From Halalkalicoccus paucihalophilus (GTDB lineage Archaea; Halobacteriota; Halobacteria; Halobacteriales; Halalkalicoccaceae), in assembly GCF_001593955.1 (NCBI RefSeq), contig NZ_LTAZ01000007.1, forward strand, positions 62,001 through 126,000: a DNA stretch of 64,000 nt, written 5' to 3'. The translations under genes were made by a program, and so were the position numbers. The notes beneath the pieces were generated by a model. It made no database searches. It was not told where the DNA came from and saw nothing but the letters and a program-made list of their open reading frames with translations. How positions within the stretch are numbered: position 1 is the stretch's first letter; every line of letters begins with the position of its first letter. Shown here piece by piece: positions 15,948-24,513 of the stretch.

Positions 15948-18623
15948 TTACGCCTCGTCGATCGGTTCACGGACGTCGATCCCCGATCCCGATCCGTCCC
16001 CGTTTTCGTCGGTAGTACTGCCGTCGTCAGTCCCCTCGTCTTCGGCGGGAGCGTCGCCGGTCGCCCCATCGCCTTCGTCATCGTTCTCAGTACTGTCGTC
16101 CCCGTCGCCGGCGGTTCCGTCCTCGGTGTCGGAGGTGTCTGTTTCGCCGTCCGTGTTCGTGTTCTCGGCGTTCTCGGCATTGTCTGCGGAGTCGGTGGCG
16201 TTCTCGTCGCTCCCGTTCTCGGCGGTCGTGGACGGGCCGTCCGCTTCGTCACCGGGCGTGGGCACGTCGGGGACGGGATTGTCGGAGAGGACGGGACCGA
16301 GAACGCCGCCGGTCACCGCGACGGCACCGCCGATCACGACGAGGACGGCCAAGATCACCGCGAGCCACTTCGAACTGCCGGTGTCGGGTTCGACCGCGGG
16401 TCGCTCGCCGAAGTCCCGACGACCGCCGAGGGTGACGACGAAGAGACCGGCGAGGCCGAGCCCGTACGCGAACATCGTCGGAATCGCCACGAGGAACATC
16501 GTCAGAACGCTCACGGGCGTGAAGATACCGGCGACCGCGAACACCGCGATAGTGACCTCGCGCCAGCGGTTTCGCATCGCGCGGTAGGAGGCGATCTTGC
16601 CCCGAAAGAGCATCCACATCGTGATCGGGACGCAGGCCAGCAGGCCAACGCCGACGGTCGTGTAGATGATCAGCCACGAGAACTTGCTGATCCGGTAGGA
16701 GATCACCATCCCCGCCTGCGTCGCGTCGTAGACGAGAAAGCCGATCAGCCCGGGGGCGATGTAGTAGTAGCCGAGGAGGGTCCCCCCGGCCAGCGCCAGC
16801 GCGATGGCGATCGTCCACTCGTAGACGACCGAGCGCTGACCGTGTGTCAGGCCCCGTTCCTTCATCGCGGGCCACGCGAAGTACAGCACCATCGGGAGGA
16901 TCGACAGCAGACCCACGAGCGTGCTCACCTTGATGATGAACATCAGTGTCTCGACGGGGTGGAGGTCGATGATCCTGACGTCGTCGATGCTGACGACCGC
17001 TCGGGGCATCCGCGAGACGAAGTCCTGCGTGATGATCCGTACCCCGCCCATGTAGAAGAAGGTGAAGACGCCCAGAAGCACCGCGCCGAAGACCGCGAAG
17101 ATCCACAGCAGTCGCGAGCGGAGGCTGTCCGCGATGTACTTGATGTCGTAGATATACCCGCCGATGTCGTCCTCGTCCTTCTCCTCGGAGAAGGCCGCGA
17201 ACATCCCCGTCGCGGTGCCACTGAGGATCCCGCCGATGTCCTCGTCGTCTTCGTCCGTGGCCTCCGTCGTCCCCGTATCGGCGGTCCCGGTTCCGGCCTC
17301 GGTTTCGGTTTCGGGCTCCGTTGCCGCGTCGTCCCCGGCGTTGACGGCGTCGAACCGGTCGAGGATCGCCTGCGCTTTCTCCGGATCGTCGTTCGCCATC
17401 GACTCGCGGGCGAGCGAGAGCGCTTCGTCCTCCGAGAGCGCCTCGAAGGCCGCTTCGGGCGCGGCCCGGACGCCCGCAGCGTCGAGTTCCGCGAGATCGA
17501 TCCCGCCGGGATCGCCCATCCGACCGGTCGATCCGGTGGGCGCCTCCTCGACCGAGGAGATCAACAGGTAGAACACGACGAGCGCGAACGCCACGGCGAA
17601 CAGGACCGCCGCGGCCCCGATTGCGAGGGCGGCCTCGCGGGACACGCCGAGAAGTTCCCGTAACCAGAACACCTGTGGAAGTGCGATGTCGCGTGGGTCG
17701 AGCAACGCATCGTTGAGGTACTCGCCCGCCCCGGAGACGAGCGCGGCGTACAGCCCCGCCGCGAGCAACAGTGGAACGCCGAACAGCGTGCCGAGGTTCC
17801 GCTTGATCGTCCCTCGGACGTTCGCCCGACCGCCACGTTTGAGGGTGACGATGACGCGCGTCATCCCGAGGCTGAACGCGTACAGGACGACCAGCGGTAC
17901 CGCCCACATGATCTGGGAGATCGGATCCGGCGGCGAGAACATCGCCCCGAAGATGAAGATCCCCAGGACCGCGTATCGCCACTTGTCCCGGAACGTCTCG
18001 TAGGGGACGATCTCGGCGTAGGCGAGCGAACTCATCGCCAGGGGCAACTGGGCGGCGAGCCCGAAGGAGACCGTGAGCAGAACCAGAAACTGCGTCCACA
18101 TGACGATCGACCACGTCGGATCGACCCCGACGTTGTAGGAGAACTCGGCGAGAAAGCCGAGGATCAGCGGAAAGAAGATGCCGTACGCATACGAAACGCC
18201 GCCGAGAAACAGGAGAAGCGACATGAGGGCAATCCCGGCGAACTTCCAGCGCGCGATCGGCGTCCGTGGCCAGTAGCCTCGCGCCCGGAGTTCGTGCCGG
18301 GAGAGATAGAGCAGTGGCGGAATCGCGACGACGATCCCGGCGACGATCCCGATCTTCGCCTGTAGCAAGATCACCTCGAAGGGAGTCGTAACGATGATGT
18401 CGAACCGTTCGAGTACATCCGGGGGCATCCCCGAGATCGTCACCGCGCGAAGCCAGTCCCAGACGACGGCTCTGAGCGCGTAAAAGGTGCCCAAGAAACC
18501 GACGACGAAGATTATGAATACCTTCTGGAGGTGCGTCTGGACCGTCGACAGCACCGCCCCGATCGTCTGTCGCCCGCTGTCGAGGCTCCGGGCGGTGTCC
18601 TCGTCGACGATCGAACTAGCCAT
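15948..18623 (-). CDS. tatCt: Double TatC Tat translocase subunit (TatCt)
   Basis: This 891-residue protein is two TatC domains fused in one chain, as in haloarchaeal TatCt. The first TatC spans about residues 25-260, two extra helices lie near 275-355, a hydrophilic linker covers about 360-490, and the second TatC spans 495-735. A last helix lies near 750-780. The final 105 residues are a D/E/T/N/G-rich acidic tail with NGS and NAT sequons near 803-810. The usual N-terminal H-L-x-E-L-R-x-R motif is absent from the first half and only partly present in the second (YIADSLRSR). It acts in export of folded proteins and is divergent from tatCo. Confidence 0.92.
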   Translation of the reverse strand: MASSIVDEDTARSLDSGRQTIGAVLSTVQTHLQKVFIIFVVGFLGTFYALRAVVWDWLRAVTISGMPPDVLERFDIIVTTPFEVILLQAKIGIVAGIVVAIPPLLYLSRHELRARGYWPRTPIARWKFAGIALMSLLLFLGGVSYAYGIFFPLILGFLAEFSYNVGVDPTWSIVMWTQFLVLLTVSFGLAAQLPLAMSSLAYAEIVPYETFRDKWRYAVLGIFIFGAMFSPPDPISQIMWAVPLVVLYAFSLGMTRVIVTLKRGGRANVRGTIKRNLGTLFGVPLLLAAGLYAALVSGAGEYLNDALLDPRDIALPQVFWLRELLGVSREAALAIGAAAVLFAVAFALVVFYLLISSVEEAPTGSTGRMGDPGGIDLAELDAAGVRAAPEAAFEALSEDEALSLARESMANDDPEKAQAILDRFDAVNAGDDAATEPETETEAGTGTADTGTTEATDEDDEDIGGILSGTATGMFAAFSEEKDEDDIGGYIYDIKYIADSLRSRLLWIFAVFGAVLLGVFTFFYMGGVRIITQDFVSRMPRAVVSIDDVRIIDLHPVETLMFIIKVSTLVGLLSILPMVLYFAWPAMKERGLTHGQRSVVYEWTIAIALALAGGTLLGYYYIAPGLIGFLVYDATQAGMVISYRISKFSWLIIYTTVGVGLLACVPITMWMLFRGKIASYRAMRNRWREVTIAVFAVAGIFTPVSVLTMFLVAIPTMFAYGLGLAGLFVVTLGGRRDFGERPAVEPDTGSSKWLAVILAVLVVIGGAVAVTGGVLGPVLSDNPVPDVPTPGDEADGPSTTAENGSDENATDSADNAENAENTNTDGETDTSDTEDGTAGDGDDSTENDDEGDGATGDAPAEDEGTDDGSTTDENGDGSGSGIDVREPIDEA

Positions 18624-18699
18624 TCATCGACGATAGCCGATAGGCAGTTATCAATCTTCTCTCTCCGATTGGCGCGTGCGTGGGCCATCGAGAAAGAAA

Positions 18700-18709
18700 G
18701 CCTATAACC
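18700..18709 (+). promoter_or_regulatory. TATA box of tatCo
   Basis: GCCTATAACC lies centred about 29 bases before the tatCo ATG at 18734, fitting a leaderless transcript. It lies in the 110-base divergent region shared with tatCt. Confidence 0.6.
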
Positions 18710-18733
18710 GCCCGGACACCTATCTCTCGGTGA

Positions 18734-19558
18734 ATGGGCGAGCATCGCAGGTCGGACGGCGAGCGGGCCGTCCCCGACGGCGGGACGACCACGGCGTCGG
18801 CCACGACCGACGACGAGGCCGACGTCGGTGGCATCTCCGCACCCGCCGAGGACCAGGAGATGCCGCTTGCCGATCACATCGAGGAGATGATCAAGCGCCT
18901 GGCGATCGTCATCGTCGTCGCCGGCTCGGTCAGCATCGTCGTCTTCCCGCTGGCCGACCAGCTCATCACCTTCATCTGGTACTCCGTACTGCCGGGCGGC
19001 GACGTCGCCCAGCCCCGCGTCTACGGCCCCCTCGAGTTCGTCCTCGCGCGCATCAAGGTCGCCAGTCTGGCGGGGTTGATCGTCGCGCTCCCGGTAATGG
19101 TCTACGAGAGCTACCGGTTCATGCGTCCCGGGCTCTACAGGAACGAACGCAAGTACTACCTCGCGGCCGTCCCCACCAGTCTGGTGCTCGGGGTCGTGGG
19201 CGTGCTCTTTGCGTACTTCGTCGTCCTCCCCGCGATCTTCACGTACTTCCTGACCTACTCGCAGGACGCCGGGGCGATCGCGTTCGGGCTGGGCGACACC
19301 TTCGGGCTGATGCTGATCCTGATGGCGTACCTCGCGATCGTCTTTCAGATCCCGTTGTTGATCATGCTCGCGATCATGATGGGGCTCACGACGAGACGGT
19401 GGCTCACCCAACGACGCCTCTACTTCTGGGGTGCGTTTCTGGGGCTCGCGTTCGTCTCCAGTCCCGATCCGACCGGGATGGCCCCGATCATCATCGCCCT
19501 GACGATGGTCGGCCTCTTCGAGGGGACGCTACTCGTCCTGAAGTGGGTCGGGAGATAA
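18734..19558 (+). CDS. tatCo: Tat translocase subunit TatCo
   Basis: This single TatC of 274 residues has an acidic, disordered N-terminal extension of about 45 residues, then the cytoplasmic motif DHIEEMIKRL (near 50-59), matching the signal-recognition helix H-x-x-E-x-x-x-R. Six transmembrane helices follow with the conserved P-E-F-like region PLEFVLARIK near 99-108 and FVVLPAIFTYF. TatC recognises twin-arginine signals; in haloarchaea most secreted proteins use this route. Candidate clients in the window are the GH3 enzyme and the DUF4397 protein. Confidence 0.93.
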   Translation: MGEHRRSDGERAVPDGGTTTASATTDDEADVGGISAPAEDQEMPLADHIEEMIKRLAIVIVVAGSVSIVVFPLADQLITFIWYSVLPGGDVAQPRVYGPLEFVLARIKVASLAGLIVALPVMVYESYRFMRPGLYRNERKYYLAAVPTSLVLGVVGVLFAYFVVLPAIFTYFLTYSQDAGAIAFGLGDTFGLMLILMAYLAIVFQIPLLIMLAIMMGLTTRRWLTQRRLYFWGAFLGLAFVSSPDPTGMAPIIIALTMVGLFEGTLLVLKWVGR

Positions 19559-19597
19559 GCCCGCGCCCGTCTGTCTCCCGAACGCGAGACTACGGCC

Positions 19598-20215
19598 TCA
19601 CCGCACCGCGTAGCCGTCGTCCGTAAGCGCCTCCTCGATCCGCCGTTCGAAGTGGGCGGCGAGGTTCTCGTCGAAGGTCTCGATCGAGCGGTCCTGATGC
19701 CAGTATTCGAGGGCATCGGTTTCGGTATCGATGAATCGGTAGGTCCGGGAGAACTTCCGCCCGTCGTCGCCGTAGGCCGTCGCGGTGACGTGTGGATCGC
19801 TACGATCCGCCTCGTCGTCCCACGGTCCGGTCTGGACGACGCTCACCCGTTCGAAGTCGGTGAGGTTCGTGCTCACGACGCCGGTCGCGAGGTTCTCCTC
19901 GCATTCCTCGCGGTCCCACCCCTCGGGTTCGTCCGTCGCCAGATCCCGAACCGTCACCGTCTCGGGGGTGATCGCCTCGACGACCCACGTCTGCAGCGTC
20001 GTCGAGGCGAGTTCCGAGCCGCCCGAACCGAGTTCGAACGTCCCCCGGGCGCGAACGTCGCCCTCCTGGACGTGATCACCCTCCCGGACCCGGATGTAGA
20101 TCGGGCGGTTGATCGGCAGGTCGATGAATATCTCGCCCTCGTCCGTTCCGATCCCTACGGTCGCTCCCCCGATCTCGCGCGTGACGATCGTCGTCCCCTC
20201 CTCGTTGTGTGTCAT
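19598..20215 (-). CDS. Conserved haloarchaeal hypothetical protein, 205 aa
   Basis: This acidic cytoplasmic protein has no signal or membrane segment. The first 60 residues are beta-rich and include GTDEGEIFIDLPINRPIYIRV; the C-terminal part is helical (FDENLAAHFERRIEEAL). I do not recognise the family. It lies between tatCo and ilvE, 34 bases downstream of the ilvE stop, so it is not the first gene of an obvious operon. Codon use and composition match neighbours, so it is a real gene. Confidence 0.7.
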   Translation of the reverse strand: MTHNEEGTTIVTREIGGATVGIGTDEGEIFIDLPINRPIYIRVREGDHVQEGDVRARGTFELGSGGSELASTTLQTWVVEAITPETVTVRDLATDEPEGWDREECEENLATGVVSTNLTDFERVSVVQTGPWDDEADRSDPHVTATAYGDDGRKFSRTYRFIDTETDALEYWHQDRSIETFDENLAAHFERRIEEALTDDGYAVR

Positions 20216-20249
20216 TACACCACATACGTCGGCGAGCGATAAGAACCTT

Positions 20250-21173
20250 CTAGACGTAGCTGAACCAGTCGTCGTAGTCGTCGGTCCGGCGCTCGACGAT
20301 ATCGAAGAATCGGGATTGAAGTTCTTCAGTGACCGGCCCGCGTTCGCCGACGGTGACGTTGTCGACCTGCCTGATCGGCGTGACCTCCGCGGCCGTCCCG
20401 GTAAAGAACAGCTCGTCTGCGGTGTGCAGTTCCCCCCGGCTGATCGTCGCCTCGTCGTGGACCGTGTAACCCAGATCCCGGGCGATCGTGATCACGCTGT
20501 TGCGCGTGATACCGTCCAGAATTCCCTCGGCCAGCCCGGGGGTGTAGAGTTCGCCGTCACGGACCAGAAAGAGGTTTTCTCCTGGGCCTTCCGCGACATT
20601 ACCCTCCTTGTTCAACACAAGTGCCTCGACGTAACCGTGGCTCCGGGCCTCCTCGCCCGCCAGCAGGCTGTTGACGTAGAGCCCCGTGGTCTTGGCGTTC
20701 GTGGGGATCTGGCTGGAGGCGTGCTTGCGCCACGAGGAGACCTTCACCTTCACACCTTTCTCGAGGGCCTCCTCGCCGAGATACGCCCCCCACGGCCACG
20801 CGGCGATGGCGATCCGTGTCGGACAGTCCTTCGGGCTCACGCCCAGACTGTCGTAGCCGTAGAAGGCGATCGGGCGGATGTAACACGATTCGAGCTCCTG
20901 GCGGCGGATCAGCTCCTTGGTCGCCTCCTCGAGTTCCTCGGGTTCGTGGTCGATCTCCAGCCCGTAGGGCTGGCCCGAATCGTAGAGCCGTTTCGCGTGT
21001 TCGTCCCAGCGGAAGATGGCGGGGCCCTCCTCGGTGTCGTAACAACGGATCCCCTCGAACACGCCGGTGCCGTAGTGCAGCCCGTGGCTGAGGACGTGGA
21101 TCTGGGCGTCGTCCCAGTCGACGAACTCGCCGTCCATCCAGATCGTATCGACGTCCATCTCGTCGAATCCCAT
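20250..21173 (-). CDS. ilvE: Branched-chain amino acid aminotransferase
   Basis: This 307-residue PLP enzyme of fold type IV transfers amino groups between glutamate and leucine, isoleucine or valine keto acids, the last step of their synthesis. The PLP lysine is K161 in TNAKTTGLYVN. The GLHYGTGVFEGIRCY segment (31-45), GPGENLFLV and FFTGTAAEVTPI are characteristic. The start at 21173 (MGFDEMD) leaves a short N-terminus before the conserved IWMDGE strand. Confidence 0.93.
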   Translation of the reverse strand: MGFDEMDVDTIWMDGEFVDWDDAQIHVLSHGLHYGTGVFEGIRCYDTEEGPAIFRWDEHAKRLYDSGQPYGLEIDHEPEELEEATKELIRRQELESCYIRPIAFYGYDSLGVSPKDCPTRIAIAAWPWGAYLGEEALEKGVKVKVSSWRKHASSQIPTNAKTTGLYVNSLLAGEEARSHGYVEALVLNKEGNVAEGPGENLFLVRDGELYTPGLAEGILDGITRNSVITIARDLGYTVHDEATISRGELHTADELFFTGTAAEVTPIRQVDNVTVGERGPVTEELQSRFFDIVERRTDDYDDWFSYV

Positions 21174-21245
21174 ATCCGACCGGTCGAACCCCGCCGTAAT
21201 GAGTGTGCGGTTTCCTCACGGTCGATAAACCGGGTCGGGGCCGGA

Positions 21246-21905
21246 TCAGTGAAGCGCCGCCAGCAGATCCCGCCCCTCGGCGTAGGAGAGGTCGTGGCGC
21301 TCGGCGTACGCCCGGGCGTCGGCCGGCGAGAGCGCACTTCCGGTGGTGTCGTCGAGCATCTCGCAGACGACGACCGCGGGCGGCAGGTCGGCAGCGTCGG
21401 CAAGCGCGACCCCGAACTCGGTGTGGCCCTCCCGCTCGTCGAGCAGCCCCTCGGCGGCCCGAAGCAGATGGATGTGTCCCGGTGCGCGAAAGGTTCGGGC
21501 GAACGAGTCGGGATCCGGCCTCGCCGCGGCCTCGGCGAGCGCCGTGATCGTCAGTGCGCGGTCGGCGTCGGTGATCCCCGTCCGAGTCTCGCGGTGGTTG
21601 ACCGTCAGCGAGAACGACGACCGATCGTCGTAGGCGAGATCGTGATCGTTCGCGGTCGGGTGGTCGAGGACCTCCTGGACGAACGGGAGGTCGAGGGTAT
21701 CGGCAACGCCGGACGAAAGGGCGACACAGACCAGCCCGCCGGCGTCGTTGCGGAGACGAGCGACGGCCGCAGGCGTGACTGCGCCCGCGGGGTAGATCAG
21801 GTCGGTTTCGCCCTCCCGGTCGTCGGCGTCGTGGATCAGAACCGGAGACCCGGTACGGAACGCCTCGACCGCCCGTTCGGTCGCGCCGCGTTGGCGTTGT
21901 GTCAT
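21246..21905 (-). CDS. ribB: 3,4-dihydroxy-2-butanone 4-phosphate synthase
   Basis: This 219-residue enzyme converts ribulose 5-phosphate to dihydroxybutanone phosphate plus formate, supplying the four-carbon unit of riboflavin. The acidic catalytic loop [12 protein letters not shown] lies near residues 27-38, and [11 protein letters not shown] and [10 protein letters not shown] are present. Its ATG overlaps the stop of rbkR in ATGA, so the pair is translationally coupled. The C-terminal GTP cyclohydrolase II domain of bacterial RibBA is absent, as in archaea. Confidence 0.93.
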   Translation of the reverse strand: MTQRQRGATERAVEAFRTGSPVLIHDADDREGETDLIYPAGAVTPAAVARLRNDAGGLVCVALSSGVADTLDLPFVQEVLDHPTANDHDLAYDDRSSFSLTVNHRETRTGITDADRALTITALAEAAARPDPDSFARTFRAPGHIHLLRAAEGLLDEREGHTEFGVALADAADLPPAVVVCEMLDDTTGSALSPADARAYAERHDLSYAEGRDLLAALH

Positions 21906-22600
21906 TTCTCCTCCACTCGAACGGTGAGCGCGTCCTCGTCGGCGAGCCCGAGCTCGTCGCGGAGTTTCGCCGGCGCGATCAGTTCGAGTTGATCCTCGTC
22001 GTGGTGGGTCCGTTCGGGGGCGATGACGTGCGCGCCGTCGTACTCCTCGTCGGCGATGACGGTCGCCGGATAGCAGACACACGGACCATACGTGCGATCT
22101 GCGTCCTCCCAACCGTCGATGTGGACCGGCTCGAACGCCTCCATCGCGCCGCGCCGTCGGACGCTCTCTTCGCTCAAATCGACGTTCAGCGTCCCCGGAA
22201 ACGGCTCGTATCCGAGTCGCTCCTCGAACTGAGCCATGTAGCCCGGAAGCGAGATGTAGTGTTTGCCCTCACCCATCCCTCCTGTGACTGTGCCTTCGAG
22301 GTCGACGCTCGATCGACCCTCGAACAGCCGTCGATACGCGTCGTACTCCGCGCGGAGTGCGCGCTCGCCGGCGTCGGTGATCGCGATCCACTGGCCGTCG
22401 GCGACCGTCTCGCGCGTGACGAGGTCCGCGCTTTCGAGCGCCTGCAGGCGGCGCGAGGCGGTCTGGCTGGAAGTCTCTAACCTCTCAGCCAGCGCCGAAC
22501 ACGAGATCTTCGCCTCGCCCGAGAGCGCGCCGTCGAGCCCCAACTGCCGAAGTACGGCGAGTTCGTCGGGGCCGACCTCCCGTACCGCGGTCTGTGACAT
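21902..22600 (-). CDS. rbkR: HTH regulator / CTP-dependent riboflavin kinase RbkR
   Basis: This 232-residue fusion has an N-terminal winged helix (about 8-85; [23 protein letters not shown] is the DNA-reading part) joined to an archaeal riboflavin kinase domain (about 98-232), which uses CTP to make [16 protein letters not shown] and [12 protein letters not shown] are family marks. Characterised archaeal RbkR both makes FMN and represses riboflavin genes. A TATA element (GCTTATACGG on the minus strand, near 22624-22633) sits 24-33 bases before the start. It is first in the operon with ribB, so self-control is plausible. Confidence 0.92.
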   Translation of the reverse strand: MSQTAVREVGPDELAVLRQLGLDGALSGEAKISCSALAERLETSSQTASRRLQALESADLVTRETVADGQWIAITDAGERALRAEYDAYRRLFEGRSSVDLEGTVTGGMGEGKHYISLPGYMAQFEERLGYEPFPGTLNVDLSEESVRRRGAMEAFEPVHIDGWEDADRTYGPCVCYPATVIADEEYDGAHVIAPERTHHDEDQLELIAPAKLRDELGLADEDALTVRVEEK

Positions 22601-22666
22601 GCCTCGGGCTTCGGGATCGGTCCGTATAAGCGTAGCGGATTTGGGATGCGTACCAGAAATGGGACG

Positions 22667-23635
22667 CTAGTCGGCGGTGAGCGGGTCCTCGTCCCAAAAG
22701 TCGCTTCCCTTCTTCAGTTTCGGCACCCACGTCTCCTCGGTCTTCGAGAGCAGTGCGACCCGCGAGATTGGCACGTCGTTGAGGTACTCGTGCTCGGACA
22801 GGTGCTCGCGGACGCCCTCAGCGAACGCCACTACGTCCTCGTGGTCGGGCATCGCCGAGCGGTCGAGGCGCCCCTGAGAGTGTCCGACGTGCATGTAGGC
22901 TTTGAGCTCTACGAAATCCGGATCCGCGCGGTCGTAGAAAGCGGCGTACCAGTCGGGGTCGTGCATGTTCTCGCCGCCGACGAGGGTCGTGCGAAGCACC
23001 GTGCGGGTCTCGTCCTTCTCGGCCAGCACGTCCATCGTGTCGATCAAGCGTTCCCAGGCGTCGTCGTCGACGGGACGGACGACCTGATCGAAGGTGGCGC
23101 GTTCTGCGGCGTCGACACTGACGTAGAGTTGGGTGGGCTCACAGCGCGCGAGCATCTCCGGATCGGTCCCGTTGGAGACGAGAAAGGTGGTGATCCCTCG
23201 ATCACTGAAGGCGTCGATGAGTTCGGGGAGATAGGGATAGAGCGTGGGTTCGCCGTCGAGGCTGATGGCGACATGGCGTGGCTCCATCGCCTGCTCGAAG
23301 ACCTCGCGGGGAACCTCGTCGTTGCCGCCGAAGCCCGAGAGCAGCTTCTTCTGGAGCCGGATCGAAGCGTCGACGACGGCCTCGGGATCGTCCCACTCGA
23401 CGTCGCCGAGTTCGTAGGCGTGGCCCCGATGGTCCCGCCAGCAGAACACGCACCGCTCGTTGCACTTGACGACGGGCGTCATCTGGATGCAGCGGTGGGA
23501 CTCGATCCCATAGAAGGCGTACTTGTAACACTTACCCTCGCCGCGCAGGGCGTTTGCGGTCCACCCGCAGGTCTGGGCGGCGGTGTGGTTCTCGCTGTGG
23601 TACTCCGGCGAGGAGACCTGCTTCGGGCCGCTCAT
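22667..23635 (-). CDS. taw1: 4-demethylwyosine synthase Taw1 (TYW1), radical SAM
   Basis: This 322-residue enzyme condenses N1-methylguanosine 37 of tRNA-Phe with pyruvate to form the tricyclic wyosine base. The radical SAM cluster motif is C58-x3-C62-x2-C65 (CNERCVFC), and further conserved cysteines C23 and C36 fit the second cluster of TYW1. SLDGEPTLYP and LRTTLVGGENMHDP are family segments. It lacks the flavodoxin domain of the eukaryotic enzyme, as in archaea. Divergent from the PhaJ gene. Confidence 0.95.
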   Translation of the reverse strand: MSGPKQVSSPEYHSENHTAAQTCGWTANALRGEGKCYKYAFYGIESHRCIQMTPVVKCNERCVFCWRDHRGHAYELGDVEWDDPEAVVDASIRLQKKLLSGFGGNDEVPREVFEQAMEPRHVAISLDGEPTLYPYLPELIDAFSDRGITTFLVSNGTDPEMLARCEPTQLYVSVDAAERATFDQVVRPVDDDAWERLIDTMDVLAEKDETRTVLRTTLVGGENMHDPDWYAAFYDRADPDFVELKAYMHVGHSQGRLDRSAMPDHEDVVAFAEGVREHLSEHEYLNDVPISRVALLSKTEETWVPKLKKGSDFWDEDPLTAD

Positions 23636-23673
23636 GGATCGTCGGTTGGGTATGCGGGGTCAAAAGCTCCCCG

Positions 23674-23694
23674 CTTAAGTTCAATGTACTTAAG
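23674..23694. promoter_or_regulatory. Inverted repeat CTTAAGT-N7-ACTTAAG in the taw1/phaJ divergent region
   Basis: Perfect 7-base arms lie at 23674-23680 and 23688-23694 with spacer TCAATGT. The right arm forms the best TATA-like element (TACTTAAG) for rightward transcription, about 27 bases before an ATG at 23718. It may be an operator overlapping the promoter. Confidence 0.5.
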
Positions 23695-23717
23695 TCGCTC
23701 GTGGCCTAGGTGTGTGT

Positions 23718-23819
23718 ATGGATCACACCGCACAGGCCGTGTGTCGCCCGACCCTCGATCCGACTCCGACCCTCGATCCGACTCCGACCCTCGATCCGAT
23801 GAGTGGAGGCGTGCGATGA
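23718..23819 (+). CDS. Candidate 33-aa leader ORF with PTLDPT repeats
   Basis: ATG 23718 opens a 33-codon frame of which the middle is three near-identical hexapeptides (P-T-L-D-P-T) encoded by an 18-base tandem repeat. Its TGA overlaps the phaJ ATG as ATGA. The ATG lies about 27 bases after a TATA-like element, the position of a leaderless start, and the phaJ Shine-Dalgarno GGAGG (23805-23809) lies inside it. It may be a translated leader that couples to phaJ. The peptide itself has no recognisable family. Confidence 0.45.
   Translation: MDHTAQAVCRPTLDPTPTLDPTPTLDPMSGGVR
23749..23799. repeat. 18-bp direct tandem repeat, 2.8 copies
   Basis: The unit CGACCCTCGATCCGACTC starts at 23749, 23767 and 23785; the last copy breaks down after 15 bases. 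The period is a multiple of three and stays in frame with the leader ORF. Copy-number change would alter leader length by six residues per unit without shifting frame. Confidence 0.8.
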
Positions 23820-24439
23820 GCGAGAGCGAGAACGCCGAGGAGACGCCGATGGGCGAGTTCGTCGACTCGTGGTCCGACGCCTCGAAACACGTCGTCAACA
23901 GCTACGTCGAGGCCAACCGGGCGATCCTCGCGGGGATGGGACTCTCCTCGTCGACCGAAAGCGAGCGGATCAACGCTCCGGTCGCCTCGCTGTCGTACGG
24001 TTCGCTCGGGTGGTCGATGGAGCGGTCGGTCGACACCAGGGAAGACCTCGCCGTCGGCGAGTACGTCGAGTTCACCAAACCCCTGACCGACGCCGACGTC
24101 CACGCCTTCGCACAGGCCAGCGGCGACACCAACCGTCTCCATCTCGATCAGCGCTTCGCCGAGCAGTCACGCTTCGGCGGGCGAATCGTCCACGGAACGC
24201 TGGTCGCCGGACTGATCAGCGCCGCTCTCGCACGACTGCCGGGGCTGACGATCTATCTCTCCGAGAGCATGGAGTTCAAGGGACCGGCAGAGATCGGGTC
24301 GGTACTCACCGCCCGCTGTGAGATCGTCGAGGACCTCGGCGAGGACAAGTACCGCCTGACCGCGAACGTCACGACCGCCGAGGGCGCGACGCTGATCGAC
24401 GGCGAGGCGGTCGTCCTCATCGACGAGATGCCCGAGTAG
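23816..24439 (+). CDS. MaoC-family (R)-specific enoyl-CoA hydratase (PhaJ-like)
   Basis: The protein has 207 residues. Residues 1-65 are a helical N-terminal extension (FVDSWSDASKHVVNSYVEANRAIL); the rest is a hot-dog-fold MaoC domain with the hydratase motif ASGDTNRLHLD near 100-110 and GRIVHGTL. These enzymes hydrate trans-enoyl-CoA to (R)-3-hydroxyacyl-CoA, feeding polyhydroxyalkanoate synthesis in haloarchaea. The ATG at 23816 has a strong GGAGG six bases upstream. No PHA synthase gene is in the window, so PHA involvement is inference. Confidence 0.85.
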   Translation: MSESENAEETPMGEFVDSWSDASKHVVNSYVEANRAILAGMGLSSSTESERINAPVASLSYGSLGWSMERSVDTREDLAVGEYVEFTKPLTDADVHAFAQASGDTNRLHLDQRFAEQSRFGGRIVHGTLVAGLISAALARLPGLTIYLSESMEFKGPAEIGSVLTARCEIVEDLGEDKYRLTANVTTAEGATLIDGEAVVLIDEMPE

Positions 24440-24513
24440 TCCGAGTAGCCCCCCGTCTCTTTGTAGTTGGAAATCCAATCGGTACGTGTCCACGAATCAC
24501 GTGGGTGAGGGCC

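Noticed and set aside
16249-18114. 621-codon minus-strand frame inside tatCt
   Set aside because: Out-of-frame Arg-rich shadow of tatCt with no hydrophobic pattern.
22646-23815. N-terminal extension of the PhaJ frame through the taw1 region
   Set aside because: It would read antisense to taw1; the hydratase has a proper GGAGG and ATG at 23816.
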